A stretch of DNA of 40,420 nt, from positions 1-40,420 of the forward strand of contig NZ_JAAKEI010000023.1 in the NCBI RefSeq assembly GCF_011039085.1, in the 5' to 3' direction. The notes under the pieces were generated by a model. That model was given only the letters and a program-made list of their open reading frames with translations, was not told where the DNA came from and made no database searches. Within the stretch, counting starts at the first letter, position 1, and every line of letters starts with the position of its first letter. A program made the position numbers and the translations under genes. Shown here piece by piece: positions 28,552-36,224 of this stretch. Source of the DNA: Desulfovibrio sp. ZJ369. GTDB lineage: Bacteria; Desulfobacterota; Desulfovibrionia; Desulfovibrionales; Desulfovibrionaceae.

Positions 28552-28700
28552 GAGCATATTGCTTTTGAAACGCTCGCTCAGGCGTTTATCTCTGCTGTCG
28601 TCATTCGTAAGGCGGCACAGCCGCCACCGGCTGACGCGCGCGGCGGGCATGGCTTCGACCTGCCAGAGAGTTTAGCTACTTTCATTAGCAAAACGCTCTA
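28552..28700 (-). repeat. Structured dispersed repeat, copy upstream of the PKS
   Basis: Read on the minus strand, the element starts TAGAGCGTTTTGCTAATGAA and pairs back through TAGCTAAACTCTC, then has a GC-rich middle (GTCAGCCGGTGGCGGCTGTG) and ends GAGCGAGCGTTTCAAAAGCA followed by ATGCTCC. It shares both ends with the copy at 34916-35123 and its middle with 40226-40293. It lies only 52 bases upstream of the PKS start, so it separates the gene from any promoter further upstream or supplies sequence for the leader. I see no convincing promoter inside it. Confidence 0.75.
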
Positions 28701-28778
28701 AAAAATCGGTTGGAGTGTATGACTTTTAGAGCGAGAAGCGATAAAAAAAGTGTTATCCGTGCATGGCAAGGAGGCAAT

Positions 28779-29229
28779 ATGGAGCCAACATGCATAAAGT
28801 ATGGTTCAATCGCATGTGTCAAAAATTGGTTTCTTCATGGCAAACAACACGATAAGTGTAAGGAATGCTGGTATCAGTTCACAAAAATGACCCAAAGGGG
28901 AAGATCAGAACGAGATAAGATATTAGCATTGTTATTTTATCTGTCTGGCATTTCTCTGCAAATGACGGGTAAAATTATTTGTGTGAGCACTCAAACAATA
29001 CTGCGATGGGTTAAAATGGTTATTATAAGTACGCAAAAGAAAATGAAGAATTGTTAAAAAAAAGTTAAATTTGAAGAAATTGATGAAATGCACCATGTTA
29101 TTAGTAAAAAAACACCAAATTTGAAGATGGAAAGTTATTGACCATACAAGCAAAGTTTTTATCGGGGGGATATGTGGTGATCGCAGTACCCAAACCCTGC
29201 TGAAAGTCAGTAAAAAATCAATATACTGA
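28779..29229 (+). pseudogene. Decayed IS1-type transposase
   Basis: The frame from ATG 28779 (perfect AAGGAGG five bases upstream) encodes a short zinc-ribbon protein: VKNWFLHGKQHDKCKECWYQ is the CxxC-finger region of IS1-family InsA, with one expected Cys replaced by Tyr (CIKYGS). It continues to a helix-turn-helix-like part (STQTILRWVK) and stops at 29057. The catalytic part is present in another frame at 29128-29229 (WKVIDHTSKVFIGGICGDRS), with at least one frameshift between, and is then cut off by a dispersed repeat at 29266. No intact ends are seen. It is inactive. Confidence 0.75.
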
Positions 29230-29265
29230 AAACAAAACGTATTTTTACGGATAAATACGCATGCC

Positions 29266-29406
29266 AGAGCAATTTCACTTTGAAATTGCTCTGGCGGCCG
29301 CGGGAGCGGACGCCCGCGCCGAATGAGCCTGAAAACCACGCTTTTCAGGCGAAATGATGGCAGCGCCGCTTTTGAAATTGAATAATTTCAAAAGCAAAAT
29401 GCTCTA
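29266..29406 (+). repeat. Structured dispersed repeat, three-hairpin form
   Basis: The left hairpin is AGAGCAATTTC pairing with GAAATTGCTCT; a GC-rich spacer follows; the middle hairpin is GCCTGAAAA, loop CCACG, CTTTTCAGGC; the right hairpin is GCTTTTGAAATT pairing with AATTTCAAAAGC; the element ends GCTCTA. The copy at 40294-40420 is nearly identical except for the middle stem. The element abuts the decayed IS1 transposase and probably truncates it. The left end lacks the T of TAGAGC (it reads CCAGAGC). Confidence 0.8.
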
Positions 29407-29725
29407 TGTTGAAGTGACAGGTTCCCGATCACTGTGCCAGGGAAGAGCCAATACCTGCCAGGTGGAGCGGAATAACTTTTTGCAAAGGCATTGACTGGCG
29501 GGATTCCATCGTCGTACTTGTGTTGCCAGTCGCTCTCAGAAAATGGTGGACATGAGGTTGGCTTTGCTTGCCAGGTTCAGGGTCAATGGCAGAATTGATG
29601 AATTTTTATCGCTCCTAACGTGTCAACTCTGCCAATAGCTTGCATCCAAAAGCTATCCAGGGTATATTGTTTCCAAGCAATTATCGACAGTGCGTCTGTT
29701 GATGATAGCATGATTTTTCGCGGTG
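29407..29725. other. Intergenic stretch without recognisable gene
   Basis: About 320 bases between the repeat and the recombinase stop codon. A minus-strand frame of 107 codons covers part of it but overlaps the recombinase 3' end, and its product resembles nothing I know. The composition is mixed, consistent with remnants of older mobile DNA. I find no RNA gene, promoter or clear attachment site here. Confidence 0.5.
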
Positions 29726-30877
29726 TTATAATTTCTTGGTGAAGTGCCGCGTATGTGACCGCCTGGAACATTTTTCCAGTGCGGTAATTTTTTTTCGCCT
29801 TGACAGAAAAGATGGCGGCGGGAGTGGGGGAGACTGGCAAAATGGTGGTCCAGATGGCTCCAGCAGGTCGCGGCTGGCGGGGATGCGGTTCGTGCCCAGG
29901 GGCCACTTTTTTCTGGGGCGCGAAGGTGATACGGCAGGCGTACTTCCGAGGAGTATGCCTATGGTGCCCGCGGCTGCCAGCAGGGAATCGTGCCCCATGT
30001 GGGCATAGCGCATGGTCGTGCGCGGATCACGGTGGCCCAGCAGGCGTTGTACCTCATAGAGCGAGTGACCCGCATTGACCAGGATGCTGGCAAAGGTATG
30101 GCGCAGGTCATGGATACGCACATCGGCAAAATGCAGCTGTCGGCGCAACTGGTTCCAGAACAGGTAAATGTCAGCGAGCGGCCTGCCCGCTGTGCGCCCG
30201 GGAAAGAGCCAGGGGCAGCCAGGACGGCGTGGTAAATGGCGGATAATCGCTACGGCCTCGTCGGAAAGGATAATATGGCGTGGGCGGTTCGACTTGGAAA
30301 GGGGCACTGTCAGCAGATGTTGCTCCAGGTGGATATGCTCCCAGCGGGCCTTGAGGATCTCGCTCTTGCGTGCGCCGGTCAGCAGCAGGAGCTGCAGGGC
30401 CTTGGCCTCCAGGCGCGGGGAGTGATGCAGGGTCTGCAAGAGCCGTCGTGCCTCATGCCGCGCCAGGTATCTCTCCCGCAGTTGCCGGATCGGGAACGGA
30501 GCGATGCCCATGCACGGCGAAACAGGCAGCACTCCCCGGATGACCGCCAGCGAACAGACGCTCTTGAAAACGCTCAGGATGCGGTTGCAGGTGGCCGGAG
30601 CAAGCCCCTTGGCAGCCAGGGAGCCCAGCCAGGCCTCGACGTCATTGCGCGAGATATCCTGCAGCGGATGCCGGGCAAAGATCGGCAGGATATGCTGCCG
30701 CAGTATGCGCTCATCGACTTGCCAGCTGCGCTTGCGCATGCGGATATAAGGGACATAAAGCGACAGGATAATATCCTCCAGCCGCTGTGTGCCTGCTGCA
30801 TGTCCTGTCCGTTTTTTTCGCTTATGAGCGGATGGTGATGGAGTATTTGCAGCGGCAAAGAGTGGACGGTATGCCAT
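29726..30877 (-). CDS. Tyrosine recombinase/integrase
   Basis: A 383-residue site-specific recombinase. A SAM-like N-terminal DNA-binding domain (about 45-120) is followed by the catalytic domain with the full active-site set: Arg170 (TGARKSE), Lys195 (SKSNRPRH), His256 and Arg259 (HDLRHTF), His282 (LLGHRD) and nucleophile Tyr291 (TTMRYAH). About 90 residues follow the tyrosine, rich in Pro, Arg and Ser. The ATG at 30877 has AGGAGG six bases upstream; the reading to 30928 lacks this. Phage and island integrases look like this; no other phage gene is near, so it is a stranded island integrase or a dedicated recombinase. It lies 3.9 kb from the inverted-repeat promoter at 34738-34916. Confidence 0.9.
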   Translation of the reverse strand: MAYRPLFAAANTPSPSAHKRKKRTGHAAGTQRLEDIILSLYVPYIRMRKRSWQVDERILRQHILPIFARHPLQDISRNDVEAWLGSLAAKGLAPATCNRILSVFKSVCSLAVIRGVLPVSPCMGIAPFPIRQLRERYLARHEARRLLQTLHHSPRLEAKALQLLLLTGARKSEILKARWEHIHLEQHLLTVPLSKSNRPRHIILSDEAVAIIRHLPRRPGCPWLFPGRTAGRPLADIYLFWNQLRRQLHFADVRIHDLRHTFASILVNAGHSLYEVQRLLGHRDPRTTMRYAHMGHDSLLAAAGTIGILLGSTPAVSPSRPRKKWPLGTNRIPASRDLLEPSGPPFCQSPPLPPPSFLSRRKKITALEKCSRRSHTRHFTKKL

Positions 30878-31041
30878 AGAGCGCCTCCTGATCGGTAAGA
30901 GGAGCGACAGGCCACGGTCTGGCGGCATACTGCTGCCGCTATGGGCGTCAGCTCCATTTGGGTGGGTTGAACCAGGAAGGGGGAGCCCCCTCTTTTCTGT
31001 GCCAGTTTAGGCTCAGGACGCGCTAATTGCCAACGCTATTC

Positions 31042-31408
31042 TAGAGCGGTTTGCTGTTGAAAACGGCAACCGCTCTGGCGGCCGCTCCGCGGACGCCAGA
31101 GCCGGCGGTAGCCGTTAGCAAGCTTTGCTTGCTTGCGCCAGCCGTTGGCGAGTCTGCGAGCCTTACGGATGGCGACAGCGGTTTCGTTGAATGTTTTTTG
31201 TGGTAACTAATTGCTGTCTCCATCCGTAGCTTCCTTCGTCGCAACGGCTGGAGCACGGATAGCGACAGCGGTTGCGTTGGCTGGCTGCCACAGTAACCCG
31301 TTGCTGTCTTCATCCGTAGCTTCCTTCGTCGCAACGGCTGAAGCCTGGACGCGAAATGATGGCAGCGAAGTGATTGAAAATGAATATGTTCAATCAAAAA
31401 AATGCTCT
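31042..31408 (+). repeat. Long composite dispersed repeat with internal duplication
   Basis: It begins TAGAGCGGTTTGC and closes its left hairpin with AACCGCTCTGG. It then shares with the copy at 34916-35123 the block GTAGC(C)GTTAGCAAGCTTTG and GAGTCTGCGAGCCTTACGGA. A unit containing CATCCGTAGCTTCCTTCGTC and GCAACGGCTG occurs twice in tandem (around 31210 and 31310). The right part has CTGGACGCGAAATGATGGCA as in the three-hairpin copies, then the arms TTGATTGAAC-like (TGATTGAAAA/TGTTCAATCA), ending AATGCTCT. It abuts an IS4-type remnant. Confidence 0.7.
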
Positions 31409-31640
31409 TGTGGACCACAACTGGTTTCAGGCGCTCGGAGCAAGGAATAGTTCATTTGTCACGCGCCTCAAGCGGAACGTTGCGTGTACATTGCTGGAAC
31501 GCCGCCTTGTGAACCGGAGACACGGCGTAACCTCAGACCTCGTCATTGAGATCGCCACACATGGGAAAGCGCTGCGCCTGCACCGAACAGTAATGTTGCG
31601 CGCCATATATCCGGCCAAGCCATCCCCGCCTGGTCATTGA
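31409..31640 (+). pseudogene. IS4-type transposase fragment
   Basis: The frame running to the stop at 31640 encodes DHNWFQALGARNSSFVTRLK followed by RNVACTLLERRLVNRRHGVT and SDLVIEIA. The pattern aspartate, then W-F, then FVTRLKxN, then ERRxV and a GVxxDxxI strand is the central DDE region of IS4-family transposases. Both ends are missing: the left is replaced by the dispersed repeat ending at 31408 and the right stops 14 bases before the wecC stop codon. It is a remnant with no function. Confidence 0.55.
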
Positions 31641-31654
31641 TGTTTCCAGAAATT

Positions 31655-32998
31655 TCAGAAGGGGAGTATCTGGAGTGCCCTTATCTGCCATGGATCACTT
31701 CCTGCCCGCTCTGGCGTCATGCTTGCCGCCTGTTTGCCTCGCCAAAGGCCGCAGGCGTCAATAACGGTTTTTTGTACAAGTCTGTCCGCAGCAATGTTGA
31801 GGAATGGCGTGTGTTTGACCAGAGCCACAATGATGTCCCCGTCTTGCAGGCAGTCCTCCAGATCCGCCTTCCGGACATTGGGCCTGTTCCCCAGGGATGG
31901 GGGGAGAGTCTGGATGTAAGGTTCACAGATGAGCAGATTCACGTTTGCTTCAGCCAGGGCTTCGGCAATGGCCAGAGCCGGGCTTTCCCGCAGATCGTCT
32001 ATATCCGGCTTGAAGCTCAGGCCAAGGCAGACCACTGTGGGATTGCTCTGTTCCGCAACAGCTTCCAACGTCCGGGCAATAATCGCCTTCGGCTTGGAGT
32101 CGTTCACTTCCCGCGCCAGACGAAGCAACCGGGCTGTTTGCGGCGCGGAATCCACCAGAAACCAGGGATCGACCGCTATGCAGTGCCCACCCACACCCGC
32201 GCCGGGCTGTAAAATGTTCACGCGGGGATGCCGGTTGGCAAGCTCAATGACTTCCCAGACGTTCAGATCAAGTTCCTGACACAGCATGGACAGTTCATTG
32301 GCAAAGGCAATATTGACATCCCGAAAAGAGTTCTCGGTCAGCTTGATCATCTCTGCCGTGCGCGAGTCTGTGCCCTGTACCGAACCGCTGACAAAGCGTT
32401 TGTAAAAATCCACTCCCTTACGGGTCGATTCCTGATCAATGCCGCCGACAATGCGGTCATTTTCCACCAGCTCGTGCAGAATGCGGCCAGGTAAAACCCG
32501 TTCCGGGCAATGGGCCACATACACCGGTTCAGAATTGCCGGGAGAATCTTGCCCGATCCGTAAATCCGGTCTCATGTCAGCCAATAATCCCGCCATTCTT
32601 TCTGTTGTGCCGACGGGGACTGTTGATTCCAGAATAACAAGATTGCCGCTGCGCAAAAAAGGGGCAATACAGGCAGCGGCGGATTCTACATAACTGAGAT
32701 CAGGCTTATGCTTGTCTTTGAAAGGCGTAGGGACGCAGATAATAAATATCTCTGCTTCTCTGGGCTTTGTATCCACTGTGAGATGACCGGACTTCAAAGC
32801 CGATTTTACCATAACATCCAGTGCCGGTTCATAAATAAGACATTTTCCATGCCGCAGACTCTGGATCAGCTTGTCATTGGCATCCATTCCGGCCACACAA
32901 AACCCTTTTGTGGCCAGCAGGCTGGCTGTCGGCAAGCCTATATATCCCAATCCGAGGATACATACATCAGGTATTGTAGGCATTGTTTGCTGCTTCAT
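31655..32998 (-). CDS. wecC: UDP-N-acetyl-D-mannosamine dehydrogenase
   Basis: A complete 447-residue nucleotide-sugar dehydrogenase oxidising UDP-ManNAc to UDP-ManNAcA with NAD. The N-terminal fold has ILGLGYIGLPTA (14-25), the middle VILESTVPVGTTERMA and TENSFRDVNIAFANELSMLC, the active-site Cys273 in GVGGHCIAVDPWF, and the C-terminal UDP domain FKPDIDDLRESPALAIAEAL. About 25 extra residues follow the usual end. The ATG at 32998 overlaps the stop of the split upstream gene by 4 nt. It is the last gene of the aminotransferase operon and can substitute for the broken copy next to wecB. Confidence 0.95.
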   Translation of the reverse strand: MKQQTMPTIPDVCILGLGYIGLPTASLLATKGFCVAGMDANDKLIQSLRHGKCLIYEPALDVMVKSALKSGHLTVDTKPREAEIFIICVPTPFKDKHKPDLSYVESAAACIAPFLRSGNLVILESTVPVGTTERMAGLLADMRPDLRIGQDSPGNSEPVYVAHCPERVLPGRILHELVENDRIVGGIDQESTRKGVDFYKRFVSGSVQGTDSRTAEMIKLTENSFRDVNIAFANELSMLCQELDLNVWEVIELANRHPRVNILQPGAGVGGHCIAVDPWFLVDSAPQTARLLRLAREVNDSKPKAIIARTLEAVAEQSNPTVVCLGLSFKPDIDDLRESPALAIAEALAEANVNLLICEPYIQTLPPSLGNRPNVRKADLEDCLQDGDIIVALVKHTPFLNIAADRLVQKTVIDACGLWRGKQAASMTPERAGSDPWQIRALQILPF

Positions 32999-33475
32999 TG
33001 ATTTGTTCCAGCCTGATTTTTTCTGACAATTTTCAATGATTGTAAAAAATGCCTGGCAAAATCAGGGAACTTCTGGCAGGCCTCATTGAGAAGTGTGTCA
33101 TCTCCTTTTTCCGCACTTAGAGCATTTTCTCTTTGAAAATGCTCTGCTGACGCGAAAGCGGCAGCCGCCGCAACGCGGCGTACATTCAGGCGAAAACCGC
33201 GTTTTTCGCCTGAATGCCACCTTTGACTTTCATAAAAAGTCAAAGGTAATCTGCTCTAGTTTGAAAAAGTCTGCAAAGACGCCATTGGCAAGGGCAGCCA
33301 GTCTTATGAAATATCGACCATTGAAATGGTCATTCACAGCCTGATAGGTGGCAAGTTCCACCATACCATGCTTTCTACGGTGCTCAAGAGACGAAATAAA
33401 TGAATCAGCGTAGGCAGGCTTTTTTATGTCGGCGATATACGGACATGACACCCGGAATAAATATTTACCATACAA
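32995..33475 (-). pseudogene. Small unrecognised gene split by a repeat insertion
   Basis: The upstream part (33475 to 33259) reads from a TTG start with AAGGG four bases upstream and contains CPYIADIKKPAYADSFISSL and ATYQAVNDHFNGRYFIRLAA, then GVFADFFKL. The downstream part (33117 to 32995) reads SAEKGDDTLLNEACQKFPDF and ends RKNQAGTNQ with an ATGA overlap to wecC. The two are in different frames now, but deleting the repeat and one TA (139 bases) joins them in frame as FADFFKLSAEKGDD with no lost residue. The restored protein would have about 114 residues; it may itself be the 3' remnant of a longer gene. Family unknown. Confidence 0.7.
33120..33256. repeat. Structured dispersed repeat, complete 137-bp copy with TA duplication
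   Basis: The element is bounded by TA at 33118-33119 and TA at 33257-33258. Ends are GAGCATTTTC and its complement-related GCTC. Three hairpins are present: GAGCATTTTC/GAAAATGCTC, TTCAGGCGAAAA/TTTTTCGCCTGAA with loop CCGCG, and ACCTTTGACTTT/AAAGTCAAAGGT. It encodes no protein of its own, as expected of a non-autonomous, MITE-like element. TA duplication is typical of IS630/Tc1-type transposition, so a transposase of that type may move it. It is identical to the copy at the window's left edge. Confidence 0.9.
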
Positions 33476-33517
33476 TTACCCTTATTATCCAGACTATAGA
33501 GCACAAGTATGTATTAT

Positions 33518-34630
33518 CTACAATCTATGAAGTTCAGATTTAATGCTTTCCGCTATACGATAAATATATTCGTTCGAAAGGTCGCTGTATCCAGGCAGGC
33601 AGAGTACCCGCCGCGCCGCATCCTCAGCCACAGGGCAGGATATCCGCCATTCCTCTTTCAGGTATGGCAATGTGTTCAGCGCCGGGTAAAAGTAACGGCG
33701 GGGAATAATATTTTGTACGGACAAGGCCGTTTCCACGCGAACACGACTTTCTTCATCCGGTAGCAGAATCGGATAATATACGTTATTCCATTCCAAGCCT
33801 TCACAAATGGACGGATACTTCAAGGGCAAGCCGTCCAAAGCCTGATCATACATGGCGTGCAGTTCTTTGCGCCGCGCTATCTCTTCATCCGTTCCGGCCA
33901 AAAGGGATAAGCCAAGGGCGGCATGAAGCTCGCTCATCTTGGCGTTGATCCCCAGACTATAGTGATTGTCGTTGATGTGGCCAAAGGCACGGGCAAGCGA
34001 CAACGCATTATGCGCTTCAGCATTGTGTGAAACTACGCAACCACCTTCTGCGGTATGGAAAATCTTTGTCGCATGGAAGCTGCATATGCTGTAGCCACCG
34101 TAATCCAGAAGGCTTTTTCCCTTATATTTTGAACCAAATGCCTGTGCGGCATCATAAATGATGGTTTGACCATATTCTTTACAGATGGATTCCAGAGCTT
34201 CAACATCACAGGCAAGACCATAAATATGAACAGGAAGCACGCCAGCAATATCTGGTTCTTTTTTAAGACGATCACGAAGTAAATCAGGCGAAAGGCAAAG
34301 GCTGTCAGGATCAATATCTATGAAAACAGGCTCACAGCCAATCCAAAGCAGGGCTGACAGCGTAGCCACATAGGTATATGGAGTAACTGCAACTTTTTTT
34401 CCTGCCAGTCCTGCGCATTGCAAAGCCAGCATGAGAGCAGTCGTTCCGTTATTGCAGGCAAGGAGATGAGAAATACCAAGATATGCGCTTAATGAATATT
34501 CAAGTTTTCGGACATAATTCCCATTATTGGTAATCCATGCAGATTTAAAAATATCTCTACATTGCCTGAAGAAAAAATCTTCATCAGGCATTCGCGATTT
34601 TGTAATATATATTTTATTGTCATTATTCAT
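33518..34630 (-). CDS. DegT/DnrJ/EryC1 sugar aminotransferase
   Basis: A 370-residue PLP-dependent nucleotide-sugar aminotransferase. It starts, as usual for the family, with KIYITKSRMPDEDFFF; further motifs are ACNNGTTALMLAL (58-70), Asp160 in IIYDAAQAFGS and the PLP lysine Lys189 in CSFHATKIFHTAEGG, the form found in 4-aminotransferases making 4-amino-4,6-dideoxysugars. Glutamate would be the amino donor. The frame is open for another 73 codons upstream to 34849, but that part runs through the inverted-repeat promoter segment and resembles no protein, so I place the start at 34630. First gene of an operon with the split gene and wecC. Confidence 0.87.
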   Translation of the reverse strand: MNNDNKIYITKSRMPDEDFFFRQCRDIFKSAWITNNGNYVRKLEYSLSAYLGISHLLACNNGTTALMLALQCAGLAGKKVAVTPYTYVATLSALLWIGCEPVFIDIDPDSLCLSPDLLRDRLKKEPDIAGVLPVHIYGLACDVEALESICKEYGQTIIYDAAQAFGSKYKGKSLLDYGGYSICSFHATKIFHTAEGGCVVSHNAEAHNALSLARAFGHINDNHYSLGINAKMSELHAALGLSLLAGTDEEIARRKELHAMYDQALDGLPLKYPSICEGLEWNNVYYPILLPDEESRVRVETALSVQNIIPRRYFYPALNTLPYLKEEWRISCPVAEDAARRVLCLPGYSDLSNEYIYRIAESIKSELHRL

Positions 34631-34769
34631 TGCTAGATAGAGTACACTCATTGCATCTGTTGTCGAGAAAAAGAGAAACACAGCCTCATAGACCTGCCCT
34701 TTGGCAGGTTCCGGCTTGAGCCATACAATTTCTTGCCAACAGGCGTATTGTTGGTAACCGCTTGATTTT

Positions 34770-34797
34770 TTAATACCCGGAAAGGGCCGTTTGTCAA
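34770..34797 (-). promoter_or_regulatory. Sigma-70-type promoter inside the inverted-repeat segment
   Basis: On the minus strand: TTGACA (34797-34792), a 16-base spacer, then TATTAA (34775-34770). The -35 is a perfect consensus and the -10 matches four of six positions. Transcription would begin near 34763, just before the left inverted repeat, and run 130 bases to the aminotransferase ATG. If the segment flipped, the promoter would face away toward 35000 and the operon would lose it. Confidence 0.6.
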
Positions 34798-34850
34798 GAT
34801 AATCGCTCAGAAAGAAAACTATCCCTCCGCCTTTCAAGAAAAATTTCATA

Positions 34851-34874
34851 ATAATTTCAATATATTGAAATTAT
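34851..34874. promoter_or_regulatory. 24-bp perfect palindrome, possible operator
   Basis: The half-site ATAATTTCAATA is followed directly by its exact complement TATTGAAATTAT. It lies about 54 bases upstream of the -35 box within the inverted-repeat segment. Perfect AT-rich palindromes of this length often bind dimeric regulators; no regulator is identified. It would keep its sequence but change its distance to the operon on inversion. Confidence 0.45.
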
Positions 34875-34915
34875 CATTTCGCCTGTTTTGCCACAATCAC
34901 CAACAATACGCCTGT

Positions 34916-35123
34916 TAGAGCGTTCTGCTAATGAAATTAGCTAAACGCTCTGGCGACAGAGTTAGCTGGCGTCCGCGCCGGCGCTAGCCGGTAGCAAGCT
35001 TTGCTTGCGCCAGCCGCTGGCGAGTCTGCGAGCCTTACGGATGGCGACAGTAGAGACAGGCGCGGCGAAATTGACTTGCGCCGTTGCGCGCCGGAGCGAG
35101 CGTTTCAAAAGCACTATGCGCTA
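34916..35123 (+). repeat. Structured dispersed repeat adjoining the invertible segment
   Basis: Starts TAGAGCGTTCTGCTAATGAA, closing with TTAGCTAAACGCTCTGG, then a GC-rich block shared with 31042-31408 (GTAGCAAGCTTTGCTTGCGC and GAGTCTGCGAGCCTTACGGA) and an end shared with 28552-28700 (GAGCGAGCGTTTCAAAAGCA, then ATGCGCTA). Its first TA coincides with the last base of the right inverted repeat. The following 200 bases to the AMIN gene stop contain no gene I can support. Confidence 0.75.
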
Positions 35124-35322
35124 AGAAAACAGGCCTTGCGATCCCTTGAAGGCGGGAGCTTGCGCACGGTTTGCGGCGTTGGCCGGAAAGCGCCTCAGGC
35201 GCAGGCAAAATGCCGCGTACTGCACGCAAGGGAACAAAGGCAGCCTTGAGCACGCGCAAGATCCTTTACCCGGGCAAAAAGCCGAGCCTTCCGCCCTGGC
35301 AGGACCGCGGAGCAGGCGGACC

Positions 35323-36180
35323 TTACTGATCCACGCGCACGTCCAGGGTATTCCTGTCCTTGGAGAGCACAAAGCGGGTGCGCGCGGGTTTTTCGGACAA
35401 ATCAATGACTACCCTGGTTTTGTCCGTCATCTTGCCGATGCGCACATTGTTCACCAAGGCATTTTTAGGCACGCCCGGGGCCTTGATTTGCCATTGCCCT
35501 TCCAGATCCACCACAAGCCTTTCCGGATTGGTCAGCGCCATGGTTTTGTAACGGATGGGCACGGAACCCACAAGGCGCACAGTGGCCCCTTTATCGCGCG
35601 CAAAGATCACAAAACGGCTGATGCTGCGTTCTCCGCCTGCCGCTTTTGCAGCGGCGGGGGCATTGTTGTTTGCCGTCTTTTCCGTTTTGGGCTTTTCAGC
35701 TCTGCTTTTTCCGGTTTTGCCTTTTTCCGCCTGGGCCGGCATGTCGGCTTTCTTCTGCTGCGCAGCGGGAGTTTCGGCAGGCGTCTTTTCCGCGGCCGGA
35801 ACAGCAGGCGGTTCGGCACGGCGAGCCGCGTCGGCCTGAGGTTCGGGCATGGTGTTTTCCTGCGGCAAAGCCTGGGGGACGTCACGCTCCACTATGGGCG
35901 CATCCTGTCCGCCCTGCGGGTCAACGGGCAGAGGCGGCAGCGCGAGTTCCTGGCGGCCTTGCTCCCGGCTCGGAGTCGCAGGAGAGGTAAGAGCGTTGTG
36001 AGCCTGCTCAGACGGCAGCGTGGGCAGGCCTGCGTTGCCCTCAGGAGAGGCGGGCGCGCCGGATTCCACCACAGGGGCCGATGCCGGTTCGGATTTGCGG
36101 CCCAGGCGCTCGTTAAGCATGATCAGCGCCATACCCAGCACACAGACCGCCAGAATAAGACTGAGAATAACTTTATTCAT
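35323..36180 (-). CDS. AMIN-domain envelope protein
   Basis: A 285-residue protein with an N-terminal membrane anchor or uncleaved signal (KVILSLILAVCVLGMALIML), a long low-complexity linker rich in Pro, Ala, Glu and Lys (about 30-180), and a C-terminal AMIN domain (about 188-285: TVRLVGSVPIRYKTMALTNP, ERLVVDLEG, VVIDLSEKPA). AMIN domains bind peptidoglycan or localise envelope machines in the periplasm. The ATG at 36180 has AGGAG nine bases upstream. It follows the TPR protein gene by 44 bases in a probable two-gene operon. Confidence 0.8.
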   Translation of the reverse strand: MNKVILSLILAVCVLGMALIMLNERLGRKSEPASAPVVESGAPASPEGNAGLPTLPSEQAHNALTSPATPSREQGRQELALPPLPVDPQGGQDAPIVERDVPQALPQENTMPEPQADAARRAEPPAVPAAEKTPAETPAAQQKKADMPAQAEKGKTGKSRAEKPKTEKTANNNAPAAAKAAGGERSISRFVIFARDKGATVRLVGSVPIRYKTMALTNPERLVVDLEGQWQIKAPGVPKNALVNNVRIGKMTDKTRVVIDLSEKPARTRFVLSKDRNTLDVRVDQ

Positions 36181-36224
36181 GCCGTGAGGCTCCTGCCGAA
36201 ATGGCGTGGCTGCGCTTCGGCGGT

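Larger units (their letters stand above)
34738..34916. repeat. Perfect 18-bp inverted repeats flanking a promoter (putative invertible element)
   Basis: The left arm AACAGGCGTATTGTTGGT (34738-34755) and right arm ACCAACAATACGCCTGTT (34899-34916) are exact reverse complements. The 143 bases between them contain a TTGACA/TATTAA promoter pointing to the aminotransferase operon and a 24-bp palindrome. A third partial copy, CGCCTGTT, occurs at 34880-34887. The right arm touches the dispersed repeat at 34916. This layout matches invertible promoter segments such as those controlling Bacteroides capsules or E. coli fim; inversion itself cannot be seen in one sequence. Confidence 0.7.

Noticed and set aside
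29583-29906. 107-codon minus-strand frame at the recombinase 3' end
   Set aside because: Half of it overlaps the recombinase in another frame and the remainder resembles nothing known.
30980-31005. Hairpin AGGGGGAGCCCCCT followed by CTTTTCT, a possible terminator
   Set aside because: It would act on the plus strand, where no gene ends nearby, and the loop is very small.
31104-31111. GGCGGTAG, the core of the ops/JUMPstart element for RfaH
   Set aside because: It is inside a dispersed repeat, on the plus strand, and no polysaccharide gene is transcribed from it in that direction; the rest of JUMPstart is absent.
34631-34849. 73-codon upstream extension of the aminotransferase
   Set aside because: Open by chance through the inverted-repeat promoter segment; the family normally begins at the 34630 start and the extension matches no fold.
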